From positions 1-64,000 of the forward strand of contig NZ_JANBVF010000002.1 in assembly GCF_024437655.1 (NCBI RefSeq): a DNA stretch of 64,000 bases. Direction: 5' to 3'. This DNA is from Chitinolyticbacter albus. GTDB taxonomy: Bacteria > Pseudomonadota > Gammaproteobacteria > Burkholderiales > Chitinibacteraceae. Position 1 is the stretch's first letter; every line of letters starts with the position of its first letter. Below are positions 54,072 through 62,424 of the stretch, in pieces. Position numbers and translations under genes: made by a program. Under the pieces are notes generated by a model, which was not told where the DNA came from, ran no database searches, and saw nothing but the letters and a program-made list of their open reading frames with translations.

Positions 54072-55442
54072 CTAGCCCGGGTTGGTAGCCACCTGACGCT
54101 TCTGCTTGAACAGGTAGCCGATGCCGAGCACCACAAGCCAGGCTGGGATCAGTTCGACCGAGATCCGGGTGCCGTCGTTCATAGACATGATCACCAGAAT
54201 GGCGGCCATAAAGCTGAGGCAGAGGTAGTTGCCAAACGGACTCCACAGCGCCTTGAACTTGGTGGTGACGCCCTCGGCGCCCTTGGCCTTGCGGAACTTG
54301 AGGTGCGCCAGACTGATCATGGCCCAGTTGATGACCAGGGCAGAGACCACCAGGGACATCAAGAGGCCGAAGGCCTTGCCCGGGATCAGGTAGTTGATCA
54401 GCACGCACAGCAAGGTGGCGGCAGCCGAGATGGTGAGGGCTGTCAGGGGAACACCGCGCTTGTTGGTCTTGAGCAGCGCCTTGGGGCCGTTACCCTGTTT
54501 GGCGAGGCCAAACAGCATGCGGCTGTTGCAGTAGACGCAGCTGTTGTAGACCGAGAGCGCGGCGGTCAATACCACCAAGTTCAGCACGTTGGCCACCAGC
54601 TCGCTGTCCAGCGCGTGGAAGATCATTACAAACGGGCTACCCCCTTCCACCACCTTGCCCCAGGGATAGAGCGAGAGCAGCACGGTCAGGGCGCCGATAT
54701 AAAAGATGAGGATGCGGTAGATCACCTGATTGGTGGCCTTGGGGATGCTCTTTTCGGGATCATCGGCCTCTGCTGCTGTGATGCCGACCAGCTCCAGCCC
54801 ACCGAAGGAGAACATGATGATGGCCATGGCCATCACCAGACCGTGCACCCCATTGGGGAAGAAGCCGCCCTGGGCCCAGAGGTTGCTGACCGTGGCTTCG
54901 GGGCCACCGCTGCCGGAGAACAGCATCCAGCCGCCGAAGCCTATCATGCCGACGATGGCCACCACCTTGATGATGGCGAACCAGAATTCCATCTCGCCGA
55001 ACGCCTTGACGTTGGTGAGGTTGATGGCGTTGATCAGCACGAAGAAGAAAGCCGCCGACATCCAGGTGGGGATCTCGGGCCACCAGTACTGCACATAGAT
55101 GCCGACCGCCGTCAGCTCGGCCATGCTCACCAACACATAGAGCACCCAGTAGTTCCAGCCCGAGGCGAAACCGGCGAAGTCACCCCAGTACTTGTAGGCG
55201 AAGTGGCTGAAGGAGCCGGCAACCGGCTCTTCCACCACCATTTCGCCGAGTTGGCGCATGATGAGGAAGGCGATGAAACCGCCGATGGCGTAGCCGAGCA
55301 GCACCGAGGGGCCCGCCATCTTGATGGTGTCGGCGATGCCAAGAAACAGGCCGGTACCGATGGCACCGCCCAATGCAATGAGCTGGATATGGCGGTTTTT
55401 CAGGCCGCGCTTCAGCTCTTCGCCATTCTGTTGAAGACTCAT
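54072..55442 (-). CDS. aroP: aromatic amino acid permease AroP-like
   Basis: A 456-residue amino acid-proton symporter of the AAT/APC family with 12 membrane segments. Very close to the enterobacterial AroP over its whole length: GLKNRHIQLIALGGAIGTGL, EEPVAGSFSHFAYKYWG, SFGGLELVGITAAEAD, SVYNSCVYCNSRMLFGLA. Phe, Tyr or Trp are the likely substrates. It stands alone, has its own terminator, and lies between 33-bp direct repeats beside a tRNA cluster. Such closeness to gammaproteobacterial AroP in this background suggests horizontal transfer (inference). Confidence 0.9.
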   Translation of the reverse strand: MSLQQNGEELKRGLKNRHIQLIALGGAIGTGLFLGIADTIKMAGPSVLLGYAIGGFIAFLIMRQLGEMVVEEPVAGSFSHFAYKYWGDFAGFASGWNYWVLYVLVSMAELTAVGIYVQYWWPEIPTWMSAAFFFVLINAINLTNVKAFGEMEFWFAIIKVVAIVGMIGFGGWMLFSGSGGPEATVSNLWAQGGFFPNGVHGLVMAMAIIMFSFGGLELVGITAAEADDPEKSIPKATNQVIYRILIFYIGALTVLLSLYPWGKVVEGGSPFVMIFHALDSELVANVLNLVVLTAALSVYNSCVYCNSRMLFGLAKQGNGPKALLKTNKRGVPLTALTISAAATLLCVLINYLIPGKAFGLLMSLVVSALVINWAMISLAHLKFRKAKGAEGVTTKFKALWSPFGNYLCLSFMAAILVIMSMNDGTRISVELIPAWLVVLGIGYLFKQKRQVATNPG

Positions 55443-55466
55443 TCTTCCATCCTTACGCCGAAAAAA

Positions 55467-55739
55467 TCACTCGTAAGAGTTGTTGACCCACCTACCGATG
55501 CTCAACTGACCCATCCAAAAGTCATATTTCCAATACGATATGCTTCGCTGGTTTTCTGCGTATTGCCATGGGTCAATTGACCCTTGCGACTTCACGCCAT
55601 TGCTTGCCTGGATGACTTCCTGAACCCCATACCGCCCAAACCCGCCACCAGCGCCGACGGCCATGCCTTGAAATACGCGCGGACCGTCGAGGTTCTGCTG
55701 GGCCACCTTGAACGCGCCATTTTCACCGCCTGGCCGCAA
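55467..55739 (-). pseudogene. gene fragment upstream of aroP
   Basis: About 90 codons open on the minus strand with a protein-like 3' half (GGGFGRYGVQEVIQASNGVK, then YAENQRSISYWKYDFWMGQL) ending 25 bases before the aroP ATG. It has no convincing start, and its VIQASNGVK segment is the one repeated on the other side of aroP. I read it as the 3' remnant of an unknown gene. The rest of 55443-55901 holds nothing else I can support. Confidence 0.4.
55589..55621 (+). repeat. direct repeat, right copy, flanking aroP
   Basis: Partner of 53933-53965, offset 1656 bases, same orientation. Confidence 0.7.
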
Positions 55740-55901
55740 GAGCGCGCTTCACGGCCGTGCCACTTGCCCACTCGGTGTTCCGGCACCGCCTTCACGACGG
55801 ACGGCGGATCCGGGGCCAGCTCTGCGACGGGACTGGAATCCCGCTCCGAGCGGCCGATGACAACCATGGTCATCACCAAACTTGCAGCGATGGGATATTC
55901 A

Positions 55902-56306
55902 TCACTTGCAGTGCATAAAGCGGGTAACTAGCCACCATGCAATCAAGCACGCCGCGGCAAGGGCTGCAGCGCCAGGCGGATAAAGCAAGCCCATCGCCAA
56001 TGCGTCGTCGTCAGAAGGATGGCTATTGAAGTACCAGAGCATCAGCACGGGAAAGATATTCATCACCAACAAGGTGATCAGAAGCCCTACGCGGCGCAAT
56101 CTCTTAAAGAAGGCCAACATGGCAAGTAGAAATAACGGCGCAGCCAAAAACAGATAGTTACTCAGAAAATGACCGTTTGTGATGGATTCAGATCTAAGAA
56201 AAAAAAATGTTGCCACAGCGACCGCCGGGAAAGAAAGCAATGTGGCGAGCAGCGCCCAGAAGGCAGTCTTGGGAATTCCACCTGATTTCGCGCGATAGTT
56301 TGGCAT
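55902..56306 (-). CDS. small integral membrane protein
   Basis: 134 residues with four hydrophobic helices (about 15-38, 47-66, 72-92 and 105-128) and no recognisable motif. AT-richer than the core genome. It follows the broken gene at 56408 on the same strand at a distance of about 100 bases and may have formed an operon with it. Confidence 0.6.
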   Translation of the reverse strand: MPNYRAKSGGIPKTAFWALLATLLSFPAVAVATFFFLRSESITNGHFLSNYLFLAAPLFLLAMLAFFKRLRRVGLLITLLVMNIFPVLMLWYFNSHPSDDDALAMGLLYPPGAAALAAACLIAWWLVTRFMHCK

Positions 56307-56407
56307 GGGCACTAGCGATTAAAGTGAGGGGCGTCGCTTGGCCAGACAGGCGACAAGCGCTCGATGCAATGGTCAGGTGCCTGAGACTGCACCAAAACCA
56401 CTGCGAC

Positions 56408-56843
56408 TTAGCCTGCATGGCGAGCGAAGCGGAAAACACGCCAAGTTTGCTCCTCACTCTTATGGAGTACGACGCTGAGCAGACACGGCCCCGTGAACTC
56501 AACTTGAACCTGCGCATATCCACTTCCCTGCCGTAAACGAGGCGGCGAATCCGGTTTCCATTTGACTGGAACGGAACTGAATAGGCCAGCCGACCACGCC
56601 CACAGAACTCCAGGCGGGATATTGCCCTCAGCTCATCGGGCGTCCGACCTACGTAGCCTTGCTTGACCGTCAACTCAAAGGCCTGTTGGAACTGCCGCGC
56701 TTCCAACTTCTGAAGGAAGTCTTGAGCCACCTGTATTGCAGCCACCGGGGGTGCTCAGACTTGGCCCACCAAACGGCAGCGCCGACTGTCGATACAGCGA
56801 GCACCACTGCTGCAAAAATTGACCACCCGGACCTTAACTGCAC
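56408..56843 (-). pseudogene. anchored periplasmic-type protein with two frameshifts
   Basis: Three minus-strand frames join into one plausible protein of about 145 residues. It starts at GTG 56843 after AGGTGA with a membrane anchor (SIFAAVVLAVSTVGAAVWW), shifts near a CCCCC run (about 56755) into AIQVAQDFLQKLEARQFQQAF and then RLEFCGRGRLAYSV, and shifts again near 56525 into YAQVQVEFTGPCLLSVVL ending FRFARHAG. The anchor plus small alpha/beta domain resembles DUF4864- or cystatin-like secreted proteins. Either a true pseudogene or sequencing indels. Confidence 0.6.
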
Positions 56844-57525
56844 TTTTGAATCACCTAAAGAAAAAAATAGGGCCTTTTCGTCCCGGATGAGCGGGAGGAG
56901 GTCAAGGTCAGCGCGCCGGATGATCGCTGCTTACAGCATAGTTATGCCGACATGAGCCTCAGGCATATTGGCATGCCAGCCTTCTTAACCGTAGATGCAG
57001 CCCCCTTGGCAACTTCTTACCGCCTCAACTGGTGATAGCCACAACCTACCGTGAGTAGTCGATTGGTGACTCAGTCAATGTCTACTGTTCGGCCTGCGCC
57101 GCCGTTGCTTACAAATATCAATCCGGGAGCCCGTGTAACTGCGCTCAGCGAGCGATCAAGCGCTTATAAGGCGCTGCGACTTTGTGTTTTCATCATGCCC
57201 GGCACTACGCTTCTGACGCCGGCTTCAAACCGGGTTGAACTGAAACGGATTGCTGCAATGCAACGTAAATCCGTGCGTAAGTTGCTGACTAATTTGTATT
57301 TTTTGCGCGGTACACCTCCACCTCTCATGCACTGAAATTCAACGTCTGTCGGTTGCAACCGTGTAGTTAAGATCAATGGGCTACGGCTGTAGCCCGCGTT
57401 GCCAGCCAATGCTCGCCTTGGCGAAGGCACGCTGTAGGGTGTTGCATTTACTTGTGTCAGTTTTCGGTTCAAACAACCATGACAGCGCTTTCAAAAAGTG
57501 TGACCAGAACCGGAGGAACAATTAA
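56844..57525. other. long leader region before the CBM56 gene
   Basis: Some 680 bases without a convincing gene; two open frames (57051-57335 plus, 57164-57472 minus) overlap and lack ribosome sites. It contains a stretch resembling the IS end (56881-56904) and a 7-bp hairpin GGGCTAC/GTAGCCC (57378-57395) about 130 bases before the next start. The promoter of the CBM56 gene must be here, but I cannot place it. Confidence 0.4.
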
Positions 57526-60099
57526 ATGCAAGGCAAGAACAAGTATGAAGTAGGCCGGCAACGCTTGCTGGCGTTGACGATGGCGGCCATCACCGCGATT
57601 CCGGCGCCGCTGGTGGCAGTGGGGTTGGCGGCGATTGCTCCCGCAGCCCACGCGGCAGCGACCACCGGCTACACGCAGCTTGCGGGTGGCAAGGTCCAGT
57701 TTTATGTGAATGGTGCTGCATGGGTGGATATCCACTACACCGTCGCGGGTGGCGGCCAGCTGAATGTGCGCATGACCAATAGCGGCACCAACAACACCTA
57801 TACCGTGAGCGGTATCCCCACTAACGCAAAGGTCACCTATTCCTTCACGATAGGCGCGAGCGACGGTTCCGCGATCGATACCGCATGGTCCAGCTTTAAC
57901 TATACCGGCGCCGCCACGACGCCCACACCGGCACCCACACCCGTACCCACGCCAGTCCCGACCCCGGCACCAACACCGGTGCCGACGCCGACGCCGACGC
58001 CATCAGCGTCTTATGGTGCAACGAAGTTGAGTGGTGGTGTCGTCGCGTTCTATGCCAATGGTGGGAACTGGGCGGACATTCATTACACGGTGAATGGCGG
58101 CGGTCAGATCAATGTGCGCATGGTCAATAGCGGCACCAACAATACGTACCAGATCACTGGCGTGCCGGCCAACGCCACCATCGTCTATTGGTACACCATC
58201 GGCCAGGCCAACGGCTCCGCCGTAGATACCCCGAAACAGACCCTCACCTACACCGGATCTCCCGCAACGCCGACGCCAACTTCGGTGCCGACTCCAGCCC
58301 CTACACCCGCGCCTACACCCGGCCCTACTCCCGCGCCGACGCCTGTACCAACGCCGGCCCCTACACCAACGCAAGTACCGTCGACACCCACTTCTGACAC
58401 GCCAGACTTTGGTTCCAATGTGCAGATTTTTGACACCAGCACGCCGATCGGAACCATCCAGACTGCATTGAACAACGCCTTCAACCCGCAGCTTAGAAAC
58501 CCCGATGCACAGTTTGGCCCGCAACGTTATGCCTTTATGTTCAAGCCGGGCACCTATCGCGGCGTCTATGCCAATCTGGGCTTTTATATGTCGGTGATGG
58601 GCCTGGGCAAGCATCCTGACGATGTGACGCTGACCGGTAACGTGAATGTCGACAGCGGCTGGAACTACGGCGACATCTCCAATGCCACGCAGAATTTCTG
58701 GCGGTCGGCAGAAAACATGGCCATCGTTCCGGACGGCGGTACGAATCGTTGGGCCGTCTCGCAAGCGGCGCCGATGCGGCGTATCCATGTCATGGGTAAC
58801 CTGCACCTCGGGCCTTCCAACCAGGGCGATGGCCAAGGCTATGCCAGTGGCGGCTATCTTGCGGACAGCAAAGTGGATGGCAGCATCAGCTCGGGTTCGC
58901 AACAACAGTGGTACACCCGTGACAGCAATATTGGCGTTTGGTATGACGGCGTGTGGAATATGGTGTTCTCTGGCGTAGCCGGCGCACCTGCACAATCGTT
59001 CCCCGCGGTTTATGGCACCGCCAGTCCGTACACGACGCTGGCCACGACGCCGGTATCCCGCGAAAAGCCGTATCTGTATTTCGACACGGCATCGGGCAAA
59101 TACCTGGTGTTCGTACCGGCATTGCGCACCAACGCTTCCGGCGCAAGTTGGGCGAATGGTTCAACGGCGGGTACAGCCATTCCGATGAGCAAGTTCTACG
59201 TTGCGAAGCCCACGGACACATCGGCCACCATCAACGCTGCACTGGCGCAAGGCCTGAACCTGTTCTTTACGCCAGGTACGTATCAGTTGTCGGCACCTAT
59301 CCATATCACCCGGGCAGAAACCGTGGTGCTGGGTATAGGCTTCCCGACCCTGGTGCCCAGCAACGGTGTGACCGCCATGCAAGTGGATGATGTCAACGGC
59401 GTGCGCATTGCCGGCCTTCTGTTTGATGCCGGCACAGTGAACAGCGCATCGTTGCTGACCGTGGGCCCGGCCGGATCATCGGCAAACCATGCTGCCAATC
59501 CGACCACGATTCAGGACGTGTACTTCCGCATCGGCGGCGCTGTGGCAGGGAAGGCCACCAACAGCCTGACGGTGAACAGCAACGACGTGATCCTCGATCA
59601 TATCTGGGCATGGCGTGCCGATCATGGCATCTCGCCGACCGGGTGGACCGTGAACCCGGGCGAAACGGGCGTGATCGTGAACGGGAATAACGTGTTGGCG
59701 ACCGGCCTGTTTGTCGAGCATTACCAGAAGCACAACGTCGTGTGGAACGGTCAGGGCGGCAAGACCATCTTCTTCCAGAACGAACTGCCCTATGACGTAC
59801 CCAACCAGGCCTCCTGGATGAGCACACCCACCACCAATGGCTACGCCGCCTATTATGTGGCCAGCCACGTGACTTCACACACGGGTTACGGCATGGGTAG
59901 CTACTGCTACTTCAACGTGAACCCTGACGTGAATGCATACCACGGCTTTGAAGTGCCCAATGTGCCCGGTGTGTCGCTGCACGACGTATTTACGGTGTCG
60001 CTGGGCGGCGTGGGTACCATCACGCATGTGGTCAACAACGTAGGCGGTATGGCGCAGGGCGTTTCGACCCAACCGCAGAACGTGCTGAACTACCCCTGA
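57526..60099 (+). CDS. secreted CBM56-like beta-helix protein
   Basis: An 857-residue exported protein. It has an extended signal peptide (about 1-44, cleaved at AHA), then two near-identical CBM56-like modules (about 47-128 and 162-245; NGAAWVDIHYTV, GGQLNVRM, NSGTNNTY), separated and followed by Pro-Thr linkers (PTPAPTPVP, 130-160 and 247-290). A 565-residue right-handed beta-helix domain (293-857) has QRYAFMFKPGTY, WRSAENMA, GVRIAGLLFDAG and HIWAWRADHG. CBM56 binds beta-1,3-glucan; the helix domain matches proteins misleadingly annotated as coagulation factor 5/8 or adenylyl cyclase in actinomycetes. A beta-1,3-glucan-acting enzyme is likely but unproven. GGAGGAAC precedes the ATG. Confidence 0.82.
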   Translation: MQGKNKYEVGRQRLLALTMAAITAIPAPLVAVGLAAIAPAAHAAATTGYTQLAGGKVQFYVNGAAWVDIHYTVAGGGQLNVRMTNSGTNNTYTVSGIPTNAKVTYSFTIGASDGSAIDTAWSSFNYTGAATTPTPAPTPVPTPVPTPAPTPVPTPTPTPSASYGATKLSGGVVAFYANGGNWADIHYTVNGGGQINVRMVNSGTNNTYQITGVPANATIVYWYTIGQANGSAVDTPKQTLTYTGSPATPTPTSVPTPAPTPAPTPGPTPAPTPVPTPAPTPTQVPSTPTSDTPDFGSNVQIFDTSTPIGTIQTALNNAFNPQLRNPDAQFGPQRYAFMFKPGTYRGVYANLGFYMSVMGLGKHPDDVTLTGNVNVDSGWNYGDISNATQNFWRSAENMAIVPDGGTNRWAVSQAAPMRRIHVMGNLHLGPSNQGDGQGYASGGYLADSKVDGSISSGSQQQWYTRDSNIGVWYDGVWNMVFSGVAGAPAQSFPAVYGTASPYTTLATTPVSREKPYLYFDTASGKYLVFVPALRTNASGASWANGSTAGTAIPMSKFYVAKPTDTSATINAALAQGLNLFFTPGTYQLSAPIHITRAETVVLGIGFPTLVPSNGVTAMQVDDVNGVRIAGLLFDAGTVNSASLLTVGPAGSSANHAANPTTIQDVYFRIGGAVAGKATNSLTVNSNDVILDHIWAWRADHGISPTGWTVNPGETGVIVNGNNVLATGLFVEHYQKHNVVWNGQGGKTIFFQNELPYDVPNQASWMSTPTTNGYAAYYVASHVTSHTGYGMGSYCYFNVNPDVNAYHGFEVPNVPGVSLHDVFTVSLGGVGTITHVVNNVGGMAQGVSTQPQNVLNYP

Positions 60100-60179
60100 T
60101 CTGGCACTGGATCAGCCAGGGGCGGCGTAACTACCAGGCCCTCCTGGCCCATAGCCATAAGGGACTCAGCCTGATGATG

Positions 60180-60212
60180 AACCCCGCATCGCAAGATGCG
60201 GGGTTTTGTTTT
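60180..60212 (+). terminator. terminator after the CBM56 gene
   Basis: Perfect 11-bp stem AACCCCGCATC-GCAA-GATGCGGGGTT followed by TTGTTTT. Confidence 0.93.
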
Positions 60213-60348
60213 ACCCAGGCTGCCCGACGCAATCATGCTGAAACACCCTGGTTTTCATGGCCAGTCCATGGCCGCTTTCCGGGGTAGAGCAAACTTGAGC
60301 TGCCGGGCGCATCAACTGACCTCCCCCTGGCTAACCGAGCGGTCGAAC

Positions 60349-61190
60349 CTAGAGATTCCCAGCTTCAAGGTGGGCGAGTCGGAACTCGCTCGGGGTCAGG
60401 TCTCCCAGCGAACTGTGCGGCCTGAATTCGTTGTAATCCGGTCGCCATCGTTCGATCTTGTCACGCGCATCATCCAGCGACAGAAACCAGTGCACGTTCA
60501 GGCACTCGTCCCGCTGACTGCCGTTGAATGACTCGATAAACGCATTATCCGTGGGTTTGCCAGGACGCGAGAAGTCCAGCGTCACCCCATGCGCATACGC
60601 CCATTGATCCAGCGCCACCGAAATGAATTCGCTGCCATTATCGACCCGAATCCGCTGCGGTAGCCCGCGCAGCGCTTGCACATGCCGCATCGTCGCCACC
60701 ACGTCAGCGGCTTTCAACGCAAAATCCACCGTGATCGCCAGACTCTCCCGGCTAAAATTATCGACCACAGTTAACGCCCGGATTTTCTGGCCGTTGAACA
60801 ACGGATCGGCGACGAAATCCATGCTCCAGCACGCGTTCAAGCTGGAGTCACCGGTCGCTCCTGTCGGTGCGCGGCGGCCACACGGCGTCTCGGTCGTTTA
60901 CGCCGCAGATTCAGCCCTTCCTCGCAGTAAATCCGGTAGGTCTTCTTGTGATTGATCAGCCAGCCCTCGCGCCGCAGCAGTACGTGGATACGTCGCGCCC
61001 CATACCGGATACGCGTGGCGGCAACCTCCCGGATCCGCTGGCGCTCGGCGCGATCATCGCGTGGCCGTGGCCGATAAAAATAGGTGCCTTGGCGCAGTTG
61101 AATGACTGCCGTGGCGCGTCGAATGCTGACGCGGTAGGCGCCAATCAGGAAGTTCGCCAGCTCGCGTTTGCGAGCCGGCTTCACAGTTTT
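60349..61190 (-). pseudogene. IS3 transposase OrfB, frameshifted
   Basis: DDE integrase part. The first half follows orfA by a -1 shift at a run of eight A (61190s): KPARKRELANFLIGAYRVS, GARRIHVLLRREGW, and stops at 60837. The second half is open from 60840 in another frame: NACWSMDFVADPLFNGQ (first Asp), VDNGSEFIS (second Asp), KPTDNAFIESFNG (Glu) and the C-terminal HSSLGDLTPSEF. A one-base shift at 60838-60842 (TPA stop versus LNACWSMDF) breaks the reading frame. Confidence 0.87.
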
Positions 61191-61447
61191 TTTTGGATGA
61201 CCTCCTGCAGCATCTGCTTGTCCAGGCTCAGGTCGGCCACCATGCGCTTGAGGCGGGCGTTTTCTTCTTCCAGCTGTTTCAATCGTCGCAGCTCGGTCAC
61301 GCCAAGACCGCCGTACTTCTTCTTCCAGTTGTAGAAGGTCGCTTCGCTCACGCCCATCTTGCGGCATACCTCCGCAACCGTCGTGCCCGACTCGGCCTGG
61401 CGCAGCGCAAACGCGATCTGCTCTTCGGTGAACTTCGATTTTTTCAT
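61181..61447 (-). CDS. IS3-family transposase OrfA
   Basis: 88 residues with a helix-turn-helix (EEQIAFALRQAESGTTVAEVCRKMGVSEATFYNWKKKYG) and a leucine-zipper-like helix (LKQLEEENARLKRMVADL). It ends in CAA AAA AAA CTG TGA, the A-run at which ribosomes slip -1 to make the OrfAB fusion. Confidence 0.93.
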   Translation of the reverse strand: MKKSKFTEEQIAFALRQAESGTTVAEVCRKMGVSEATFYNWKKKYGGLGVTELRRLKQLEEENARLKRMVADLSLDKQMLQEVIQKKL

Positions 61448-61529
61448 GACAAATCTCCTGCCCGGATGGGCTCAAATTTGCCAGAGATCTCTACTTTCCA
61501 ACGCTACGGTTTTTCGGGAGGAGGTCACA

Positions 61530-62036
61530 ATGAAAACAATTTATCTATTATTTATTTCTATCACCTTCAGCACCACTCTCGCTTTTGCAGAGTCTCGCCC
61601 TTTGGCAAGTAGAGAATCGGCGAAAAGATACGCACAGGCAACTCACTTTGAAAACGTCGTACTTGAAGTGCTGGGCTCTTACGTATGATCCTCTGAAATC
61701 CCCATGAATCAAAGGATAGCGACGGCAAAGTTTGTCCGAAGCCATTTGGACGAGAAAAAATTCTAGGCATATATATAGATATTCTGGTATCTGAGCACAC
61801 CACCGAAGAGCTAAATGCACTTGCCGATATTTACTCAAGCCCGATTGCTTTTAATTTTCGTTCGAAACACCTAGCTGTAAAAGACAATTACTGGATATTT
61901 GACGGAGAATATCGGCGTACGACAAAGCAAGCACAAGCATCTGCCGAGTTGGAAGTGCAAGAAGCCGAGGCTAGATTAGATAAGAATGAAGCAGAGCTTC
62001 AGCCAGAGATCGAACAATCAATCCTTTCGGCTGTGG
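61530..62036 (+). pseudogene. secreted unknown protein, frameshifted and truncated
   Basis: Begins 3 bases after the IS end with an ATG followed by a clear signal peptide (TIYLLFISITFSTTLAFAES). That frame stops at 61688 after 52 residues. From 61697 another frame continues a protein-like sequence (CPKPFGREKILGIYIDILVS, LADIYSSPIAFNFRSKHLAV, DNYWIFDGEYRRTTKQ) and a helical EVQEAEARLDKNEAELQPEI. It then runs into the gpD-like fragment at about 62037, so the true C-terminus is lost. AT-rich. Family unknown. Confidence 0.6.
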
Positions 62037-62215
62037 CTACGACGGTATTAGCTCCATCTCCACCGAGCTGGCCAGCCCGCCCCCGCCCAAGGCGTGGGCA
62101 ACTCTCACCACCAGCCAGCCCTCACCGTCGATTTCTGGCTTGAAACCCGATACCGTGACCGGAGTTTCCGGGTATAGGTTCGGCCGGCCGTGTGCCAGGG
62201 CTGACGAAAACTGCG
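62037..62215 (-). pseudogene. 3' fragment of a phage late-control D gene
   Basis: About 59 codons that parallel the end of the gpD gene at 63489: AHGRPNLYPETPVTVSGFK and EIDGEGWLVVRVAHALGGGG, with 44 of 54 residues shared by eye. It keeps a stop codon but has no 5' part. A duplicate of the gpD tail that now ends inside the accessory region. Confidence 0.85.
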
Positions 62216-62232
62216 TGGTGTATGTCGCTATG

Positions 62233-62424
62233 CTAGCCTGACTTACCCGGGGTTTTCCTTAGGCCCTTGGTCAGGCAGATGATTGCAAAATGCAATACGG
62301 CTGCTATACCCACCAACATCGCAGAAGCAATGAAGGACACAGAGTGGACACCTTTGGCCCCCCACGTGACAACGCCCCATTCATGCCCCCAGTCAATTCC
62401 ACGCAGCCCTATCACAACGGCCAA
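62233..62424 (-). CDS. possible small membrane protein (antisense)
   Basis: 63 codons with a TTG start (a few more open upstream), reading [20 protein letters not shown] followed by a membrane helix ([22 protein letters not shown]) and a basic end. It lies between the gpD fragment and the collagen-like gene and is antisense to that gene's first 45 codons. The amino-acid pattern is convincing, but the start is poor and one of the two overlapping reading frames must be wrong. Confidence 0.35.
   Translation of the reverse strand: MAVVIGLRGIDWGHEWGVVTWGAKGVHSVSFIASAMLVGIAAVLHFAIICLTKGLRKTPGKSG

Larger units (their letters stand above)
60317..61527 (-). mobile_element. IS3-family element (IS407-like), 1211 bp
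   Basis: Complete insertion sequence. The terminal inverted repeats are 60317-60363 (starting TGACCTCCCCCTGG) and 61481-61527 (inverted, starting TGACCTCCTCCCG), about two thirds identical over 47 bases. Flanks are CAAC and CAAT, so a 4-bp target duplication may have mutated. It carries orfA and orfB with the usual programmed frameshift, but orfB has an additional frameshift, so it is probably immobile by itself. Confidence 0.88.

Noticed and set aside
57051-57472. Two overlapping 94- and 102-codon open frames before the CBM56 gene
   Set aside because: They overlap on opposite strands, lack ribosome sites and have unstructured composition; the region is better read as a leader.
57919-58392. 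Tandem repeats in the Pro-Thr linkers as a CRISPR-like array
   Set aside because: They are in-frame codon repeats (Pro-Thr-Pro-X) of variable short period inside a gene, without constant repeats and unique spacers.
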